Shown: positions 42,133-52,073 of the stretch, piece by piece
How positions within the stretch are numbered: the stretch's first letter is position 1
Layout of the letters: each line of letters begins with the position of its first letter
Assembly: GCF_001552595.1 (NCBI RefSeq)
Contig: NZ_BCRM01000013.1
Coordinates: 1 to 64,000, forward strand
DNA length: 64,000 bases
Direction of reading: 5' to 3'
Origin: Rhodococcus erythropolis NBRC 15567
GTDB lineage: Bacteria; Actinomycetota; Actinomycetes; Mycobacteriales; Mycobacteriaceae
Notes under the pieces: generated by a model
Database searches by the model: none
Told to the model about the DNA's origin: nothing
Seen by the model: only the letters and a program-made list of their open reading frames with translations
Program-made: the position numbers and the translations under genes

Positions 42133-43592
42133 TTCTGTGCCTCCACGACGAGCCTTCCGAGTGACTGGAGCATACCTAGATCCTTGTACTGAGATTCGCT
42201 GTCCACAGTCGATATCCGGCCTCTGAGTAGAACGGCCAAGGTGTTGCTTCCATTCGAAGCCATTGATGGTTTCGGTTCGGGGAACAAGGCATTCGGTTCA
42301 TGATTGTCCACTGTCAAGAGTGTGACGCGTTGTGCGGCACCGTCGCCGCGTGTCCACACGAAATTGAGGTTGCTCCAGGTGAGTAGGAGGGAGTCGTCGA
42401 CAACTGTGTACATTTCCGCGACGACTCCACGACTCAACTCGACTCGTACGGTGGGGCTGACACGTGCGTTCTGGAGATCATAAGTTGTATTGCTCGGATA
42501 GACAGACAGAGTAGACGGGCGACGCACTTGAACAACGTCCATTTGGACAGTGCGTGGGCGCATCTGGGTGTCCCAGGCAGGATTGGGCGTATCAGCACGA
42601 ATCGTCTGGCGAGTGAGTGCCGAAGTGGAACCGAAGTATTTTCTCGGCCAATCGTATTCGTTGGTCGAGATTTCACGCCAACCAGCGGGGACGATGAGGC
42701 GTGGATCAGCAGTCGCCGGCGGGCCTACCGAGACCGGAACGCCCTGAGCGGTGGGCACCGGCGTAAAGAACATCACGATCGCCGCGGCGAACACCACCAG
42801 GATCGTCCAGTTGCTGGTCGACGTCGAAGGATTCCGGAGCGGACGCTCGAACGGCTTCCATGACCTTCCACGTCGCTCGTACAGGTAGAAGAACCCGCCT
42901 ACCAGTAAAGCGCTACCTAGTGCTGGTAGCAGCTGGATGCTGAACAAGGGTGCAGTCGGGTACTGACGGGAGAGATAGTAGACCAAGGCGGCACCCAGGA
43001 CGGACGAGCCGACGAACCCGGCGAATCCTCGTCTCCAGGTCCTACTGACGGCGATCGTCGTTGCGGCCGAAGCGACCAGCACCATGATGATGCTGTAGTC
43101 GAATCGAGTGCCGCCGAGTTCAGTCGCCAGCGTGCGGTAGATGAGCGGCGCCAGGACGATCGGAACAACCCAGATTGCCCAGTAGCGGTTCACCGGACGC
43201 AGCCCGAACATGAGAACCGCTGCGCTCCAGACGAATACCCAAGCCGCGATTACATCGATATGCATCAGTTCATAGTTCTCGGCAAAACGTGGCATGAGGA
43301 GTGCCTGTAAACCCAGAGAGACAAGTAAGCCGATACCGCCGACAATCTTGTCCGTCTCGCGGTCGTGGATCGGAAGGTCCGGGCCTCGCCGCAAATCTGT
43401 TCCGACGGCGGCTATCAGGCAGAGCAAGGGGAGGACAAAAACGTATCCGATGGCGGTACCGCTCGCGGTGCTCCTCCACAAATTGGTCCAGGTAGGCCAG
43501 AAAGCAAAGATTGTCGCGGCTGCAATCATCAGCCAACGTACTGTGAGGCGGGGGATAATTCCCGACTGCGTGCGTAGGTCGCGAATCTTCAA
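42126..43592 (-). CDS. membrane partner of the GT2 synthase (488 aa)
   Basis: About eight to ten transmembrane helices in residues 1-275, then a C-terminal extracytoplasmic domain of about 200 residues (GWREISTNEYDWPRKYFGSTSALTRQTIRAD, DVVQVRRPSTLSVYPSN). The topology is like exosortase plus EpsI fusions, but no catalytic Cys/Arg/His set of exosortases is visible, so that activity is not claimed. It is the first gene of a two-gene operon with the GT2. Possibly an export or chain-modification partner. Confidence 0.7.
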   Translation of the reverse strand: MKIRDLRTQSGIIPRLTVRWLMIAAATIFAFWPTWTNLWRSTASGTAIGYVFVLPLLCLIAAVGTDLRRGPDLPIHDRETDKIVGGIGLLVSLGLQALLMPRFAENYELMHIDVIAAWVFVWSAAVLMFGLRPVNRYWAIWVVPIVLAPLIYRTLATELGGTRFDYSIIMVLVASAATTIAVSRTWRRGFAGFVGSSVLGAALVYYLSRQYPTAPLFSIQLLPALGSALLVGGFFYLYERRGRSWKPFERPLRNPSTSTSNWTILVVFAAAIVMFFTPVPTAQGVPVSVGPPATADPRLIVPAGWREISTNEYDWPRKYFGSTSALTRQTIRADTPNPAWDTQMRPRTVQMDVVQVRRPSTLSVYPSNTTYDLQNARVSPTVRVELSRGVVAEMYTVVDDSLLLTWSNLNFVWTRGDGAAQRVTLLTVDNHEPNALFPEPKPSMASNGSNTLAVLLRGRISTVDSESQYKDLGMLQSLGRLVVEAQKW

Positions 43593-44442
43593 GATATGTA
43601 GTCCTATTCGAACTGGTCGTCTACTCCGGCCGTGTCGGCTGCAGCGAGGTTGTGTCAGCGAACCCGACTTTTGTCGACCTTACGTGATCGATCGCAAGGT
43701 GCGAATCCGCACACCGGCCGATGCGGAATGGCCGAAGCCGGGTAAGAATCTCACATATTGAGACGAAGGAAAAATTTCTTTTCGGGGCCGGTTAGTTGCG
43801 AACTGGACGAGCGACCTGTTCTTGTTCTGATGTTGATGCCTGTATCAGCAAGGGCTGTAGTGCTATTCGCCTTCGAATTGCACATCGAAACGGCAATAGG
43901 GACCAAGATCCCTGTCGGGGACGTAGGTCCCCAACGGCGCAGGCACCTTCTGTCGGCGAAAGTCATAGCGTTGGTTACCAATGGAAATGATCCTCTGTTC
44001 AGGCGGTATCGGTAATGTGGTGCCCTGTGGCAACCGCCTACTGGCGAGTAAGGTCCTCCCGTTTGCCGCACTTTCGTTGAAGTAACGCGATAGTTGCTTC
44101 TGAATCGATCTCTCGTCCAGTTGTTCCAGTCGATCCGCCGCCGAAGGGCGAGAGGCAAAGCGCTTGCGCTGCGGCCATATTGGAATAGGTGGGGGTGTGG
44201 GCGGCTACAGGCCTGAACTGGGATGACTTTGCGTTTGATCCTGCGCTCGGACAGTGCTGCAATGTAATCCAATCGGAGCGTGAGAGCGTTCCGATTCTCG
44301 AACAATTGCACTCTTCGGATCGAAGCGAGCAATTTGCTGTTCCAGTGGATTGCTCAAATCTGGTGAATCACGCTCAACACCTGTCAACGACACACGGATT
44401 CAACGACACACGGATTCCACGAATGAGGAAGGGACTGATCAC
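43593..44442. other. intergenic region with tandem repeat, before the first priming transferase
   Basis: About 850 bases without a supportable gene and of lower G+C. It is divergent between the membrane-partner gene and the glycosylphosphotransferase, so it should hold promoters. A perfect 16-bp tandem repeat (CAACGACACACGGATT at 44385-44400 and 44401-44416) lies 27 bp before the GTG start of the next gene. Its RBS GAGGAAGGGA is at 44425-44434. Confidence 0.45.
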
Positions 44443-45963
44443 GTGACGGCGCTCGACGTGTCCACACTGGGCAAGACCAAGCACACGCTTCCCCGCGCAG
44501 TGCCCGACCTCCGCCGCGGATCGACTTCTCGGAGGGAATGGGAAACGGCATACCGCAGAAGGCTGTTCCTGGGCGATTCGGTGATCATCGTGGCGACGGT
44601 TTTTCTGGCTCAATGGCTACGATTCGGCGGAGACGGCCGTGCGGTAAGCCCCGGAATCCTCGGGCAACTCAGCTACACCGGTGTGTCAATTGCATTGGCG
44701 GCGATGTGGTTATCGTCTTTGGGGATCTTCCGCACTCGCTCGATTCGTGTGATCGGCAGCGGCCCCGAGGAGTACAGACGAATCTTCGTCGCGACAGTTC
44801 GCCTCTTCGGTCTCATTGCGATTGTCAGCTTGCTGTTGCAGTTGGACATCGCACGGCTCTATCTGGCCTTCGCATTTCCGGTCGGTCTGACCGCACTGAT
44901 GGCGAGCCGCTGGATCTGGCGAAAGGTGATCGCGCGGAAGCGGTCTCGCGGCGATTTTCAGACGTCCGTCTTGGTCGTGGGAAGCCCGGTTGCAGTCAAG
45001 AAAATGGCCCAGACCTTCGAACGAGCTCCCGGTGACGGGTACCGGGTAGTGGGCGTCTGCCAACCCAGTCAACTAGGACGTCGCGACAGAGTCATAGTGG
45101 TCGACGGCAACGAAATACCGGTCCTAGGCGACGAGCACGACGTGACCGACGCACTCGATTTGGTCGGTGCCGATGCGGTGGCGGTTACGGCGACGGAACA
45201 CCTCGGCTACGACGGTATGCGGAAACTGGCCTGGGATCTGGAGTGTAAGGACGTCGATCTTGTTGTGGCACCGGGAATCCTGGATGTTTCCGGTCCGCGA
45301 CTGTCGATGCGGCCGGTGGCGGGCCTTCCACTGATTCACGTCGAACGTCCGCGATACCATGGTGCTCAACGGTTCGCCAAGACAGCCTTCGACGTCGTTT
45401 TCGCATCTGTCATTCTCATTTTGATCAGTCCCGTTTTGATCGTGACGGCCTTGGCAGTCAAGTTCACCAGTCGGGGTCCTGTGCTCTATCGGTCGGAGCG
45501 AATGGGATTGGACGGGGTTCCCTTTCCGATGCTGAAGTTCCGATCGATGGTTCAGAACGCAGATACGCAGGTCGACAGCCTGCTGTCGGATAACGAGGGC
45601 GCCGGCGTCCTGTTCAAGATGCGTGACGATCCTCGGGTTACCAAGGTGGGGCGCGTCATTCGAAAGTTTTCGATTGACGAGTTGCCTCAGTTCGTCAATG
45701 TGCTCCGTCGCGAGATGAGCGTAGTTGGCCCGAGACCGCCGTTGAGGCGCGAGGTAGAGGCATACGACGGGGCCGTCAAAAGGCGACTGCTGGTCAAACC
45801 GGGTATCACCGGTTTGTGGCAGGTGAGCGGGCGCTCGGATCTTTCGTGGGAAGAAACCGTTCGGCTGGATCTGTCCTATGTCGACAACTGGTCGATGGTC
45901 GGGGACGTGATGATCGTCGTGAAGACGCTCAAAGCCGTAATGGCTAGTGACGGCGCATACTGA
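44443..45963 (+). CDS. polyprenyl glycosylphosphotransferase (EPS priming enzyme, copy 1)
   Basis: A 506-aa enzyme that transfers a sugar-1-phosphate to undecaprenyl phosphate, the first step of repeat-unit assembly. There are four N-terminal transmembrane helices, a Rossmann-like CoA-binding-type domain (VLVVGSPVAVKKMAQTF), a fifth helix near 330, and the catalytic C-terminus (SERMGLDGVPFPMLKFRSMVQNAD, IDELPQFVNVLRREMSVVGPRPPLRREVE, KPGITGLWQVSGRSDLSWEETVRLDLSYVDNWS). GTG 44443 is preferred on RBS grounds. It is a close paralogue of the gene at 59198. Confidence 0.93.
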   Translation: MTALDVSTLGKTKHTLPRAVPDLRRGSTSRREWETAYRRRLFLGDSVIIVATVFLAQWLRFGGDGRAVSPGILGQLSYTGVSIALAAMWLSSLGIFRTRSIRVIGSGPEEYRRIFVATVRLFGLIAIVSLLLQLDIARLYLAFAFPVGLTALMASRWIWRKVIARKRSRGDFQTSVLVVGSPVAVKKMAQTFERAPGDGYRVVGVCQPSQLGRRDRVIVVDGNEIPVLGDEHDVTDALDLVGADAVAVTATEHLGYDGMRKLAWDLECKDVDLVVAPGILDVSGPRLSMRPVAGLPLIHVERPRYHGAQRFAKTAFDVVFASVILILISPVLIVTALAVKFTSRGPVLYRSERMGLDGVPFPMLKFRSMVQNADTQVDSLLSDNEGAGVLFKMRDDPRVTKVGRVIRKFSIDELPQFVNVLRREMSVVGPRPPLRREVEAYDGAVKRRLLVKPGITGLWQVSGRSDLSWEETVRLDLSYVDNWSMVGDVMIVVKTLKAVMASDGAY

Positions 45964-46115
45964 TCCGTTCAGTCAGTCTTTCGTATTCGTATTCGTATCG
46001 CGAATCCGATTCGCCATTCCCGGCGAACTCTGCCTGGGATCCGAAGTAAGGGAACTGCGCAATGCACACTGGCCAATCGGTGGTGCTCGATGAGAACTTT
46101 GGGGGAGCAGGCTCG

Positions 46116-47237
46116 ATGTCATCAACAAAATACTCGATGTATTTGGCGGTGATTCCAACCTATCGGAATCCGTGCATCGAGGTGTTGCGTGAGATGGAAG
46201 AAGGAAATCTCGATATTCTCGCTTCGGACTACGGGCTGGATTCCACGGTGCGAACTGGCATCGACAAGGATTTCTACGACCGCGTTCGACGGATCGGAAT
46301 CTTCGGTGACAAGGTTCTTCTTCAGGTGGGTTCTTGGAAAAATCCGCTTTCCGCGTCCGTGACTATCCTGGATTTGAATCCCCGTAGTCTCACATCGTGG
46401 AGTATTTTGGTCCTTCGACGAATAGCGCGTCGCCGTACTCTTCTTTGGGGCCATTTGCATCCCAGGCAAGGTTCTTCGTCGAAGACGGCTTTCCTTCGGC
46501 GAACGATGCGCCGCTTGTCTCAGGGGACCATTCTTTACGGGTACGCCAGTGTGGTCCCAGCCAAGCTCGAGGTTCCAGGCCAACCAGTTTGGGTTGCACC
46601 CAATTCTTTGTACAAACGCGCTGACATCAACGCTGGTAACATCGGCGAATCGCGTAGATCAATTGTCTATGTCGGCCGATTGGTTGCCGAGAAGAACGTC
46701 GATCAATTGGTTCCAGCTTTCCACCGATCGGGCCTCGTAGACGAGGGTGCCGTGTTGGAAATCGTGGGTTTCGGCAATGCGGTGGAAACGATAGAACGGC
46801 AAATTATCGATTTAGGTCTGGAAGAGTCCGTTGTGGTACACGGTCGCATTGAAAGTCCGATCGAACTTGCTGAAATCTACGCACGCTCAATCATGTCGAT
46901 CTCTCCCGGATACGTCGGGTTGAGTGTCACTCAGAGTTTGGGATTCGGAGTCCCGATGCTGTACCCCGAGGACGCCCCGCACGCCCCCGAGATCGAACTT
47001 GCTGCTGTCGGTCCTATGCAGAGTTACTCACCGACGACCGAGGAGTCGCTGGCTGCGGCGCTGCGAGACTACTTCCTGCATCTTGTCTCCAATCCCGTTC
47101 CAGCGGAGAAAGTTTCAGCGAAGGTCGGGGATCTCTATTCCGCCGAAACCATGGCATCGGGGATCTCTGCTGCGTTGCGAGGTCAGGTCGTCGAATTCGA
47201 CAATGAGGGATGGCCCAAGGAGATGGTCGTACGATGA
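46116..47237 (+). CDS. family 4 glycosyltransferase (GT-B)
   Basis: A 373-aa retaining GT-B enzyme: SIVYVGRLVAEKNVDQLVPAF opens the C-terminal nucleotide-sugar domain, and SIMSISPGYVGLSVTQSLGFGVPMLYPEDAPHAPEIE is the E-x7-E type region. No membrane helix. ATG 46116 has GGGGGA at 46101-46106; ATG 46062 lacks one. The 152-bp spacer from the priming enzyme carries a short repeat of GTATTC. It adds a sugar of unknown kind to the lipid-linked unit. Confidence 0.87.
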   Translation: MSSTKYSMYLAVIPTYRNPCIEVLREMEEGNLDILASDYGLDSTVRTGIDKDFYDRVRRIGIFGDKVLLQVGSWKNPLSASVTILDLNPRSLTSWSILVLRRIARRRTLLWGHLHPRQGSSSKTAFLRRTMRRLSQGTILYGYASVVPAKLEVPGQPVWVAPNSLYKRADINAGNIGESRRSIVYVGRLVAEKNVDQLVPAFHRSGLVDEGAVLEIVGFGNAVETIERQIIDLGLEESVVVHGRIESPIELAEIYARSIMSISPGYVGLSVTQSLGFGVPMLYPEDAPHAPEIELAAVGPMQSYSPTTEESLAAALRDYFLHLVSNPVPAEKVSAKVGDLYSAETMASGISAALRGQVVEFDNEGWPKEMVVR

Positions 47238-47791
47238 GCAACCGATCACGCCTACCGTCAGGTGTCAGGCGAGCCCTTCGCGGAATTATGAATGGACTCG
47301 CAATATCGAACGGGAATGTTTCAGTAGGGCGCGACTTCAACGCCGGCCGTGGAGCTATCATCAGTGCGCCTCACCGACTGAATATCGGCGATAATGTCAG
47401 TGTCGGACCCCGAACCGTTATTCAGGTAGACGGCTCCATCGGATCCCACGTCATGATCGGAATGAACGTCTACATCGTGGGGCGCGAAGACCACGCGATC
47501 GACGAGGTGGGTATTCCGATGCTCGCGTCGACGTGGGTGGGGGACCGTCAGCCTGGTGCCCGCGATTCTGTCGAAATTGGAACAGACGTATGGATAGGCG
47601 CCTGTTCGGTGATATTGAGCGGTGTGAAGATCGGTGACGGTGCGGTTATCGGAGCCGGTTCGGTCGTGACGAACGACGTCGAGAGTTTCTCGGTGAATGT
47701 CGGAGTTCCGGCACGGAAAGTCGCCGAACGATTCGAGAGTGACACGCAGAGAAGTGCACACCTGCAAGCTGTGCACGGACTGCCGTCCTGA
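47234..47791 (+). CDS. left-handed beta-helix (hexapeptide) acyltransferase
   Basis: A 185-aa LbetaH protein with repeats (LNIGDNVSVGPRTVIQVDGSIGSHVMIGMNVYIVGREDH and VEIGTDVWIGACSVILSGVKIGDGAVIGAGSVVTNDV) and the catalytic-type His in GREDHAIDE. It probably O-acetylates a sugar of the repeat unit. ATG 47234 overlaps the GT4 stop by 4 nt. Confidence 0.9.
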   Translation: MSNRSRLPSGVRRALRGIMNGLAISNGNVSVGRDFNAGRGAIISAPHRLNIGDNVSVGPRTVIQVDGSIGSHVMIGMNVYIVGREDHAIDEVGIPMLASTWVGDRQPGARDSVEIGTDVWIGACSVILSGVKIGDGAVIGAGSVVTNDVESFSVNVGVPARKVAERFESDTQRSAHLQAVHGLPS

Positions 47792-47808
47792 GTTAGCTGA
47801 AAAGGGAA

Positions 47809-49098
47809 ATGAGCACGATGGATAATCAGGGAAATAAAATCCTGATCGTGGGAATCAACTATTCTCCTGAGCCAACCGGTATCGCTCCGTACACGGAGGG
47901 TTTGGCAAATGCGATAGCGGATGCCGGTGCTGACGTCAGGGTAGTGACAGGGTATCCGCACTATCCATTCTGGCGAAAGATGGATGGCTTCTCAGGTCTG
48001 TCCTCCGTAGAGCAGTCGGAAAATCTGACGGTTCAAAGACTTCGTCATTACATCCCTCGGAATCCCAGCTTCCTGCGAAGAATTCTGATGGAGGCAAGTT
48101 TCGCTTTGAGAGCGACCTGGGCGACTCTTTTCCATCGAGCAGACCTCATACTGTGTTTAAGTCCTACACTTTTGTCCTCGGCGGCATTTGTCATCAGGAC
48201 CAGGCTCCTTCGGTCGCGCACACCCGTGGTGCTGTGGGTGCAGGACTTCTACGGACTGGGCGCGTCCGAGACCGGTCAGCTGAGCGGAGGCCTGTCGTCT
48301 CTCGTTGATCGAGCCGAATCCTGGATCTTGCGAAAGTCCGATCACGTCGTCGTGATCCATCCGCGGTTCGCGAAGCATGCTCAGGACAACCTCGGAGTCG
48401 ACTCGAGCAGCGTCACAGTCATCAGGAACTGGACCCACCTGGATCTCTCCCAGTCTGCCTGCACCCGAGAAGATTCGCGAAAGCGATTGGGCTGGGGGCC
48501 GGAACAGAAGATAGTTCTGCATGCCGGCAATATGGGTGCCAAGCAAGGGCTCGAGAACGTAGTGGACGCCGCGCGTTTACTTGGGCCGCGGCAGTCCGAC
48601 ATCAAATTCGTGCTGATGGGGGATGGGAATCAGCGGGCCCATCTCGAAGAGCTGTCCGAGGGATGCACCGGGATCGAATTCATGGATCCTGTTGGCGGCG
48701 AGGACTTCACCGATGTGCTGCGAGCAGCGGACGCACTACTTCTCAACGAGTTGGCCGATCTTCGCAGTATGGCCGTTCCGAGCAAACTCACATCGTATTT
48801 CGCTTCAGGGGTACCCGTCGTCGCGGCTACGTCTTCGGACAGTGCCTCCGGCGAGGAGATCGCCCTGTCCGGGGCGGGAGTACGTGTTGACGCCGGAAAT
48901 CCGGAAGCATTGGTACGTGAAATAGAGATGCTGGTATCCGACCCCGTCCGTGCCGCTCAACTCGCGCGAAGCGGGGGGGAGTACGTGCACGAAACCTTGT
49001 CTCCCGGCTCTGCCACCACGGCGTTCGGTGACCTCTTCGACGGACTCATCAATCGAGACAGTTTGCCGACTCGACCGACGCAAGCCCGAGCGCGATGA
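47809..49098 (+). CDS. family 4 glycosyltransferase, WcaI/WbuB-like
   Basis: A 429-aa GT-B enzyme. The N-terminal domain starts ILIVGINYSPEPTGIAPYTEGLANAIADAGADVRVVTGYPHYPFW, a signature of the colanic-acid WcaI and WbuB families. The C-terminal domain includes IVLHAGNMGAKQGLENVVDAARLL and DALLLNELADLRSMAVPSKLTSYFASGVPVVA. WcaI transfers fucose in colanic acid; the gmd and fcl genes below make GDP-fucose, so this is a fitting fucosyltransferase candidate (inference). Confidence 0.9.
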   Translation: MSTMDNQGNKILIVGINYSPEPTGIAPYTEGLANAIADAGADVRVVTGYPHYPFWRKMDGFSGLSSVEQSENLTVQRLRHYIPRNPSFLRRILMEASFALRATWATLFHRADLILCLSPTLLSSAAFVIRTRLLRSRTPVVLWVQDFYGLGASETGQLSGGLSSLVDRAESWILRKSDHVVVIHPRFAKHAQDNLGVDSSSVTVIRNWTHLDLSQSACTREDSRKRLGWGPEQKIVLHAGNMGAKQGLENVVDAARLLGPRQSDIKFVLMGDGNQRAHLEELSEGCTGIEFMDPVGGEDFTDVLRAADALLLNELADLRSMAVPSKLTSYFASGVPVVAATSSDSASGEEIALSGAGVRVDAGNPEALVREIEMLVSDPVRAAQLARSGGEYVHETLSPGSATTAFGDLFDGLINRDSLPTRPTQARAR

Positions 49099-49634
49099 CA
49101 CACCCGCAGCTCTCCCTCGGTGAATTCACCGGGGCAGGATACGACAAGGGACGTCCGGCATCAGTGCAGGTCGCCTGGCTCGCGGTGGCACCACTGTTCC
49201 GGGCCTGGTTCGTGCCGGCACGCATACGAGTTGCCATTCTCAGACTGTTCGGCGCTCAGATCGGTGATGCAGTCCTGATTCGGCACGGCGTGAAGATCCA
49301 TTGGCCGTGGAAACTGTCGATCGGTGATAACACTTGGGTGGGTGAGGGAGCATGGATCCTCAATCTCGAACCGGTGAGTATCGGGTCGAACAGTTGTGTC
49401 TCGCAGGACGTCTTTCTGTGCGCGGGCAGTCACAGCAGAAAGTCACGGACTTTCGAGTTCGACAACGGACCGATCGTCATCGGCGACGGAGTGTGGATTG
49501 CGGCCAGGTCCACAATTCTCCGTGGCACGTCGGTCGGTGACCACTCGGTTATCGGCGCAAATTGCCTTGTTACATCTGATGTTCCGGCGAGTTCGATCGT
49601 CCGCGCCCCGGTTTCGTCGATCGGACGACCATGA
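49095..49634 (+). CDS. wcaF: WcaF-like acetyltransferase
   Basis: A 179-aa hexapeptide acetyltransferase: FRAWFVPARIRVAILRLFGAQIGDAVLIRHGVKIHWPWKLSIGDNTWVGEGAWILNLEPVSIGSNSCVSQDVFLCAGSHS. This matches the colanic-acid acetyltransferase WcaF family. The start overlaps the stop of the GT4 gene by 4 nt. It probably O-acetylates a fucose or glucose residue of the repeat. Confidence 0.9.
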   Translation: MTHPQLSLGEFTGAGYDKGRPASVQVAWLAVAPLFRAWFVPARIRVAILRLFGAQIGDAVLIRHGVKIHWPWKLSIGDNTWVGEGAWILNLEPVSIGSNSCVSQDVFLCAGSHSRKSRTFEFDNGPIVIGDGVWIAARSTILRGTSVGDHSVIGANCLVTSDVPASSIVRAPVSSIGRP

Positions 49635-49695
49635 AGGGCGCACGACCGCGCTGCGCCGGGGTTCCGCACTCGTTCGAGTGCCCGGGTGGTGGAAC

Positions 49696-50916
49696 ATGAA
49701 GGTGATGACGAACCCCCTGGTGGTTCAGTTCACGGGAATCGCCGGCGGACGTCTTGTCGGTGCGTTGATTCAGGCACTGAGTATGGTCCTACTCGCGCGT
49801 ATCTCCGGTCCGTCCGGCTTTGGAATCTTCGCTGCGGCTTATGGTGTCGGACTGGTGCTTCAGACCATTCTGAACTTCGGGTTCACCCCATTTCTGGTTC
49901 GGATCCGTGCGTTGGGTGACCAGGACCCCCTCATCGCGTCGACCTTGGAGTTCTCGCGCCGCGCCAACCTGGCCGTTGGTGCATTGCTGGCATTTACCGC
50001 GGCGGTAGCCGCGGTCTTCGAGCCGAAGCTTTGGTTCGTAGTGCCGTTGACAGCTTGGGTTGTTCTGGACAATTACGTCGAGACGCTGCTCTCGCTACCA
50101 CTCGCTGACGGGAATACCTGGCAGAACGCGGTGTCGTTGCTCCTCCGGCGAGCACTTGCTCTCGTTTTTGTTGCGGCGGCTTGGCTCGCAGGAGCCGACG
50201 CAGTGTTCTGGTATTCCGTGGGCCTCGCGTTCTCTTCGATGATCGCTGTCTTCGTGGCCATTCGGCTCGGACCGGCGATCACTCGTGTCAGATCGAGACG
50301 CTCGTACAAGTCGATCATCGGCAAGTCTTCGCACTTCTGGTTGAATTCCGTTGCTACTCAGACGCGCAACTTCGACGTACTGCTGGTTGGACTTGTCACG
50401 TCGCCGGCCGTGTCCGGAATCTACGGCGTGACGAGTCGTATCACCACGCCGTTGCGGCTGATTCCCACATCATTTGCGGCAGTTCTCATGCCGGCGGCGG
50501 CGCGCTCGACGACCGGGCGAATCACCCAGGGCATTCTGCGACCCGCGATGTACGTATGCATCGCAAGCGCGGTGATCTTCGGTGTGATCGCAGCTGCCAT
50601 ACCTGTGCTCGTTCCACCGATTTTGGGCGATGCGTACGTAGACGCGGTACCGGTAATGCAGGTCGTCTGCTTCAGTTTGATCTTCGCAGCGATCTCGTCC
50701 CAATTGAATGCGATTCTGCAAGGTACGGGCAGAGTTGAAATTGTCTCCTACATAACGGTTGTGAGCACCTTGATCTGCCTCGTCGGAATCGTGCTTGCTG
50801 CCCCCCGTTACGGGGCGCTCGGAGCGGGGTGGTCGCTCTCGCTCAGCTATGTACTTCAAACCGCATTGCTGACCTGTGTCGTTGTCGTTGCAATGAGGAG
50901 GGATCCCCATGCGTAG
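49696..50916 (+). CDS. Wzx-type polysaccharide flippase
   Basis: A 406-aa MATE/PST-like transporter with about 12 transmembrane helices: AGGRLVGALIQALSMVLLARISGPSGFGIFAAAYGVGLVLQTILNFGFTPFLVR is the typical N-terminus. It flips undecaprenyl-linked repeat units to the outer face. ATG 49696 is chosen; the long frame from 49396 overlaps wcaF in another phase. It overlaps the pyruvyl transferase gene by 8 nt. Confidence 0.9.
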   Translation: MKVMTNPLVVQFTGIAGGRLVGALIQALSMVLLARISGPSGFGIFAAAYGVGLVLQTILNFGFTPFLVRIRALGDQDPLIASTLEFSRRANLAVGALLAFTAAVAAVFEPKLWFVVPLTAWVVLDNYVETLLSLPLADGNTWQNAVSLLLRRALALVFVAAAWLAGADAVFWYSVGLAFSSMIAVFVAIRLGPAITRVRSRRSYKSIIGKSSHFWLNSVATQTRNFDVLLVGLVTSPAVSGIYGVTSRITTPLRLIPTSFAAVLMPAAARSTTGRITQGILRPAMYVCIASAVIFGVIAAAIPVLVPPILGDAYVDAVPVMQVVCFSLIFAAISSQLNAILQGTGRVEIVSYITVVSTLICLVGIVLAAPRYGALGAGWSLSLSYVLQTALLTCVVVVAMRRDPHA

Positions 50917-51973
50917 GTTCTTCATGAGTATTGCAGCAGCTCAGGGCAATCTGGGTGACATCGAGATACGGCGAACAGCAGTCGACTACATGCGTGAACT
51001 GGGATTCAAACCCGTTGTCTTTTCCGGCAGTATGAGCGCGGAGTACGTCGATGCCTTCGATTGGGAGCCAACCGACGAGGTCATGGATTCGGGTATCAGC
51101 TTCTGGCGAGCGATTTTGTCCGATACGGTGCGCCGAAAGCGGGCAGTGATCGTGATGGCACCTGGGCCGGCGGTTCTGGGGGCTTCAGCAGCAAGCGTCG
51201 TCAAGCACTCGTTGTTGGTGACAGTCTTTGCGGTGCTTCGCATTTTCGGTACACGAGTCCTCGTTTTGGGACGGTCGATCGAGGTGCGAAGCTCGATGGC
51301 GGCAGTACCCGAGAAGATCCTCGTCGGCGTAGCCGACGTCTACGCGGCACGTGACAAAAGGACGTGTGAGTACCTGCGAGGCAAGAGTCGGTTCTATCCC
51401 GATCTCGCGTTCCGGGCCGGCGTATCCGACGGAGCGAAGTCTGCAGGCCGAGAATCTGCGAGCCGAGAAATAGCCTTGCTTTCACTTCGGCATGACCGAC
51501 CGGTGAACTACGCGGTTCTTCGGTCGATCCACAGTCAGGTCGAGGCAATCGGCTTGAATCTGGTGGCCTGCTGCCAAGTTGCCGAGGACGACAACCACAA
51601 TCGTGAAGTTGCTGCAACGCTGGGTATTCAGTACGTGGGATGGGACGATGACGTGACCCATCGGCAACAGGAGTCCGCTGTCCGCGCCCTGTACGAGCGC
51701 GCTGCCGTAACCATCAGTGACCGCCTCCATGTTTTGATCCTGAGCGCTCGAGGCGGATCGATACCGGTGATGGCGGGCAGCAGTTCGGTACCGAAGCTGA
51801 GGGATTCGCTGGAACCGGTACTCGCGCCGCAGGCCTCCTGGATGGACGATGCGACGGGTGGCAGCTTGAATCTCGGGCACGACGAATCTACCCGTATCTC
51901 TCGCGGAATGGATTCCGCTGCCGCGGAACTGGAGGATTTGAGATCGCGGATCAAGGGGGCAGTAATGCCGTGA
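50909..51973 (+). CDS. polysaccharide pyruvyl transferase family protein
   Basis: A 354-aa protein of the PS_pyruv_trans (CsaB/WcaK-like) family. The N-terminus [21 protein letters not shown] matches the GNxGDE motif region; then [15 protein letters not shown] and the late motif [21 protein letters not shown]. It attaches a pyruvate ketal to a sugar using phosphoenolpyruvate. It gives the polymer added negative charge, along with glucuronate. Confidence 0.88.
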   Translation: MRRFFMSIAAAQGNLGDIEIRRTAVDYMRELGFKPVVFSGSMSAEYVDAFDWEPTDEVMDSGISFWRAILSDTVRRKRAVIVMAPGPAVLGASAASVVKHSLLVTVFAVLRIFGTRVLVLGRSIEVRSSMAAVPEKILVGVADVYAARDKRTCEYLRGKSRFYPDLAFRAGVSDGAKSAGRESASREIALLSLRHDRPVNYAVLRSIHSQVEAIGLNLVACCQVAEDDNHNREVAATLGIQYVGWDDDVTHRQQESAVRALYERAAVTISDRLHVLILSARGGSIPVMAGSSSVPKLRDSLEPVLAPQASWMDDATGGSLNLGHDESTRISRGMDSAAAELEDLRSRIKGAVMP

Positions 51974-52073
51974 GGGTTTCTCAGTTCTGGTTGTGGGTTC
52001 GTTACTCCCACACAACACAATTCGGCCGATGACTACTCGCAGACAAGTATCTGCTTCGAGGACGGAGTTTCAA

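Noticed and set aside
42126-43592. Exosortase/EpsI identity for the 488-aa membrane protein
   Set aside because: Topology is similar, but no Cys-Arg-His catalytic set is visible and no sorting-signal proteins are present, so only a membrane-partner call is made.
43751-44332. 193-codon minus-strand frame in the 43.6-44.4 kb gap
   Set aside because: It is Arg/Ser/Thr-rich without pattern, has no RBS and no known domain.
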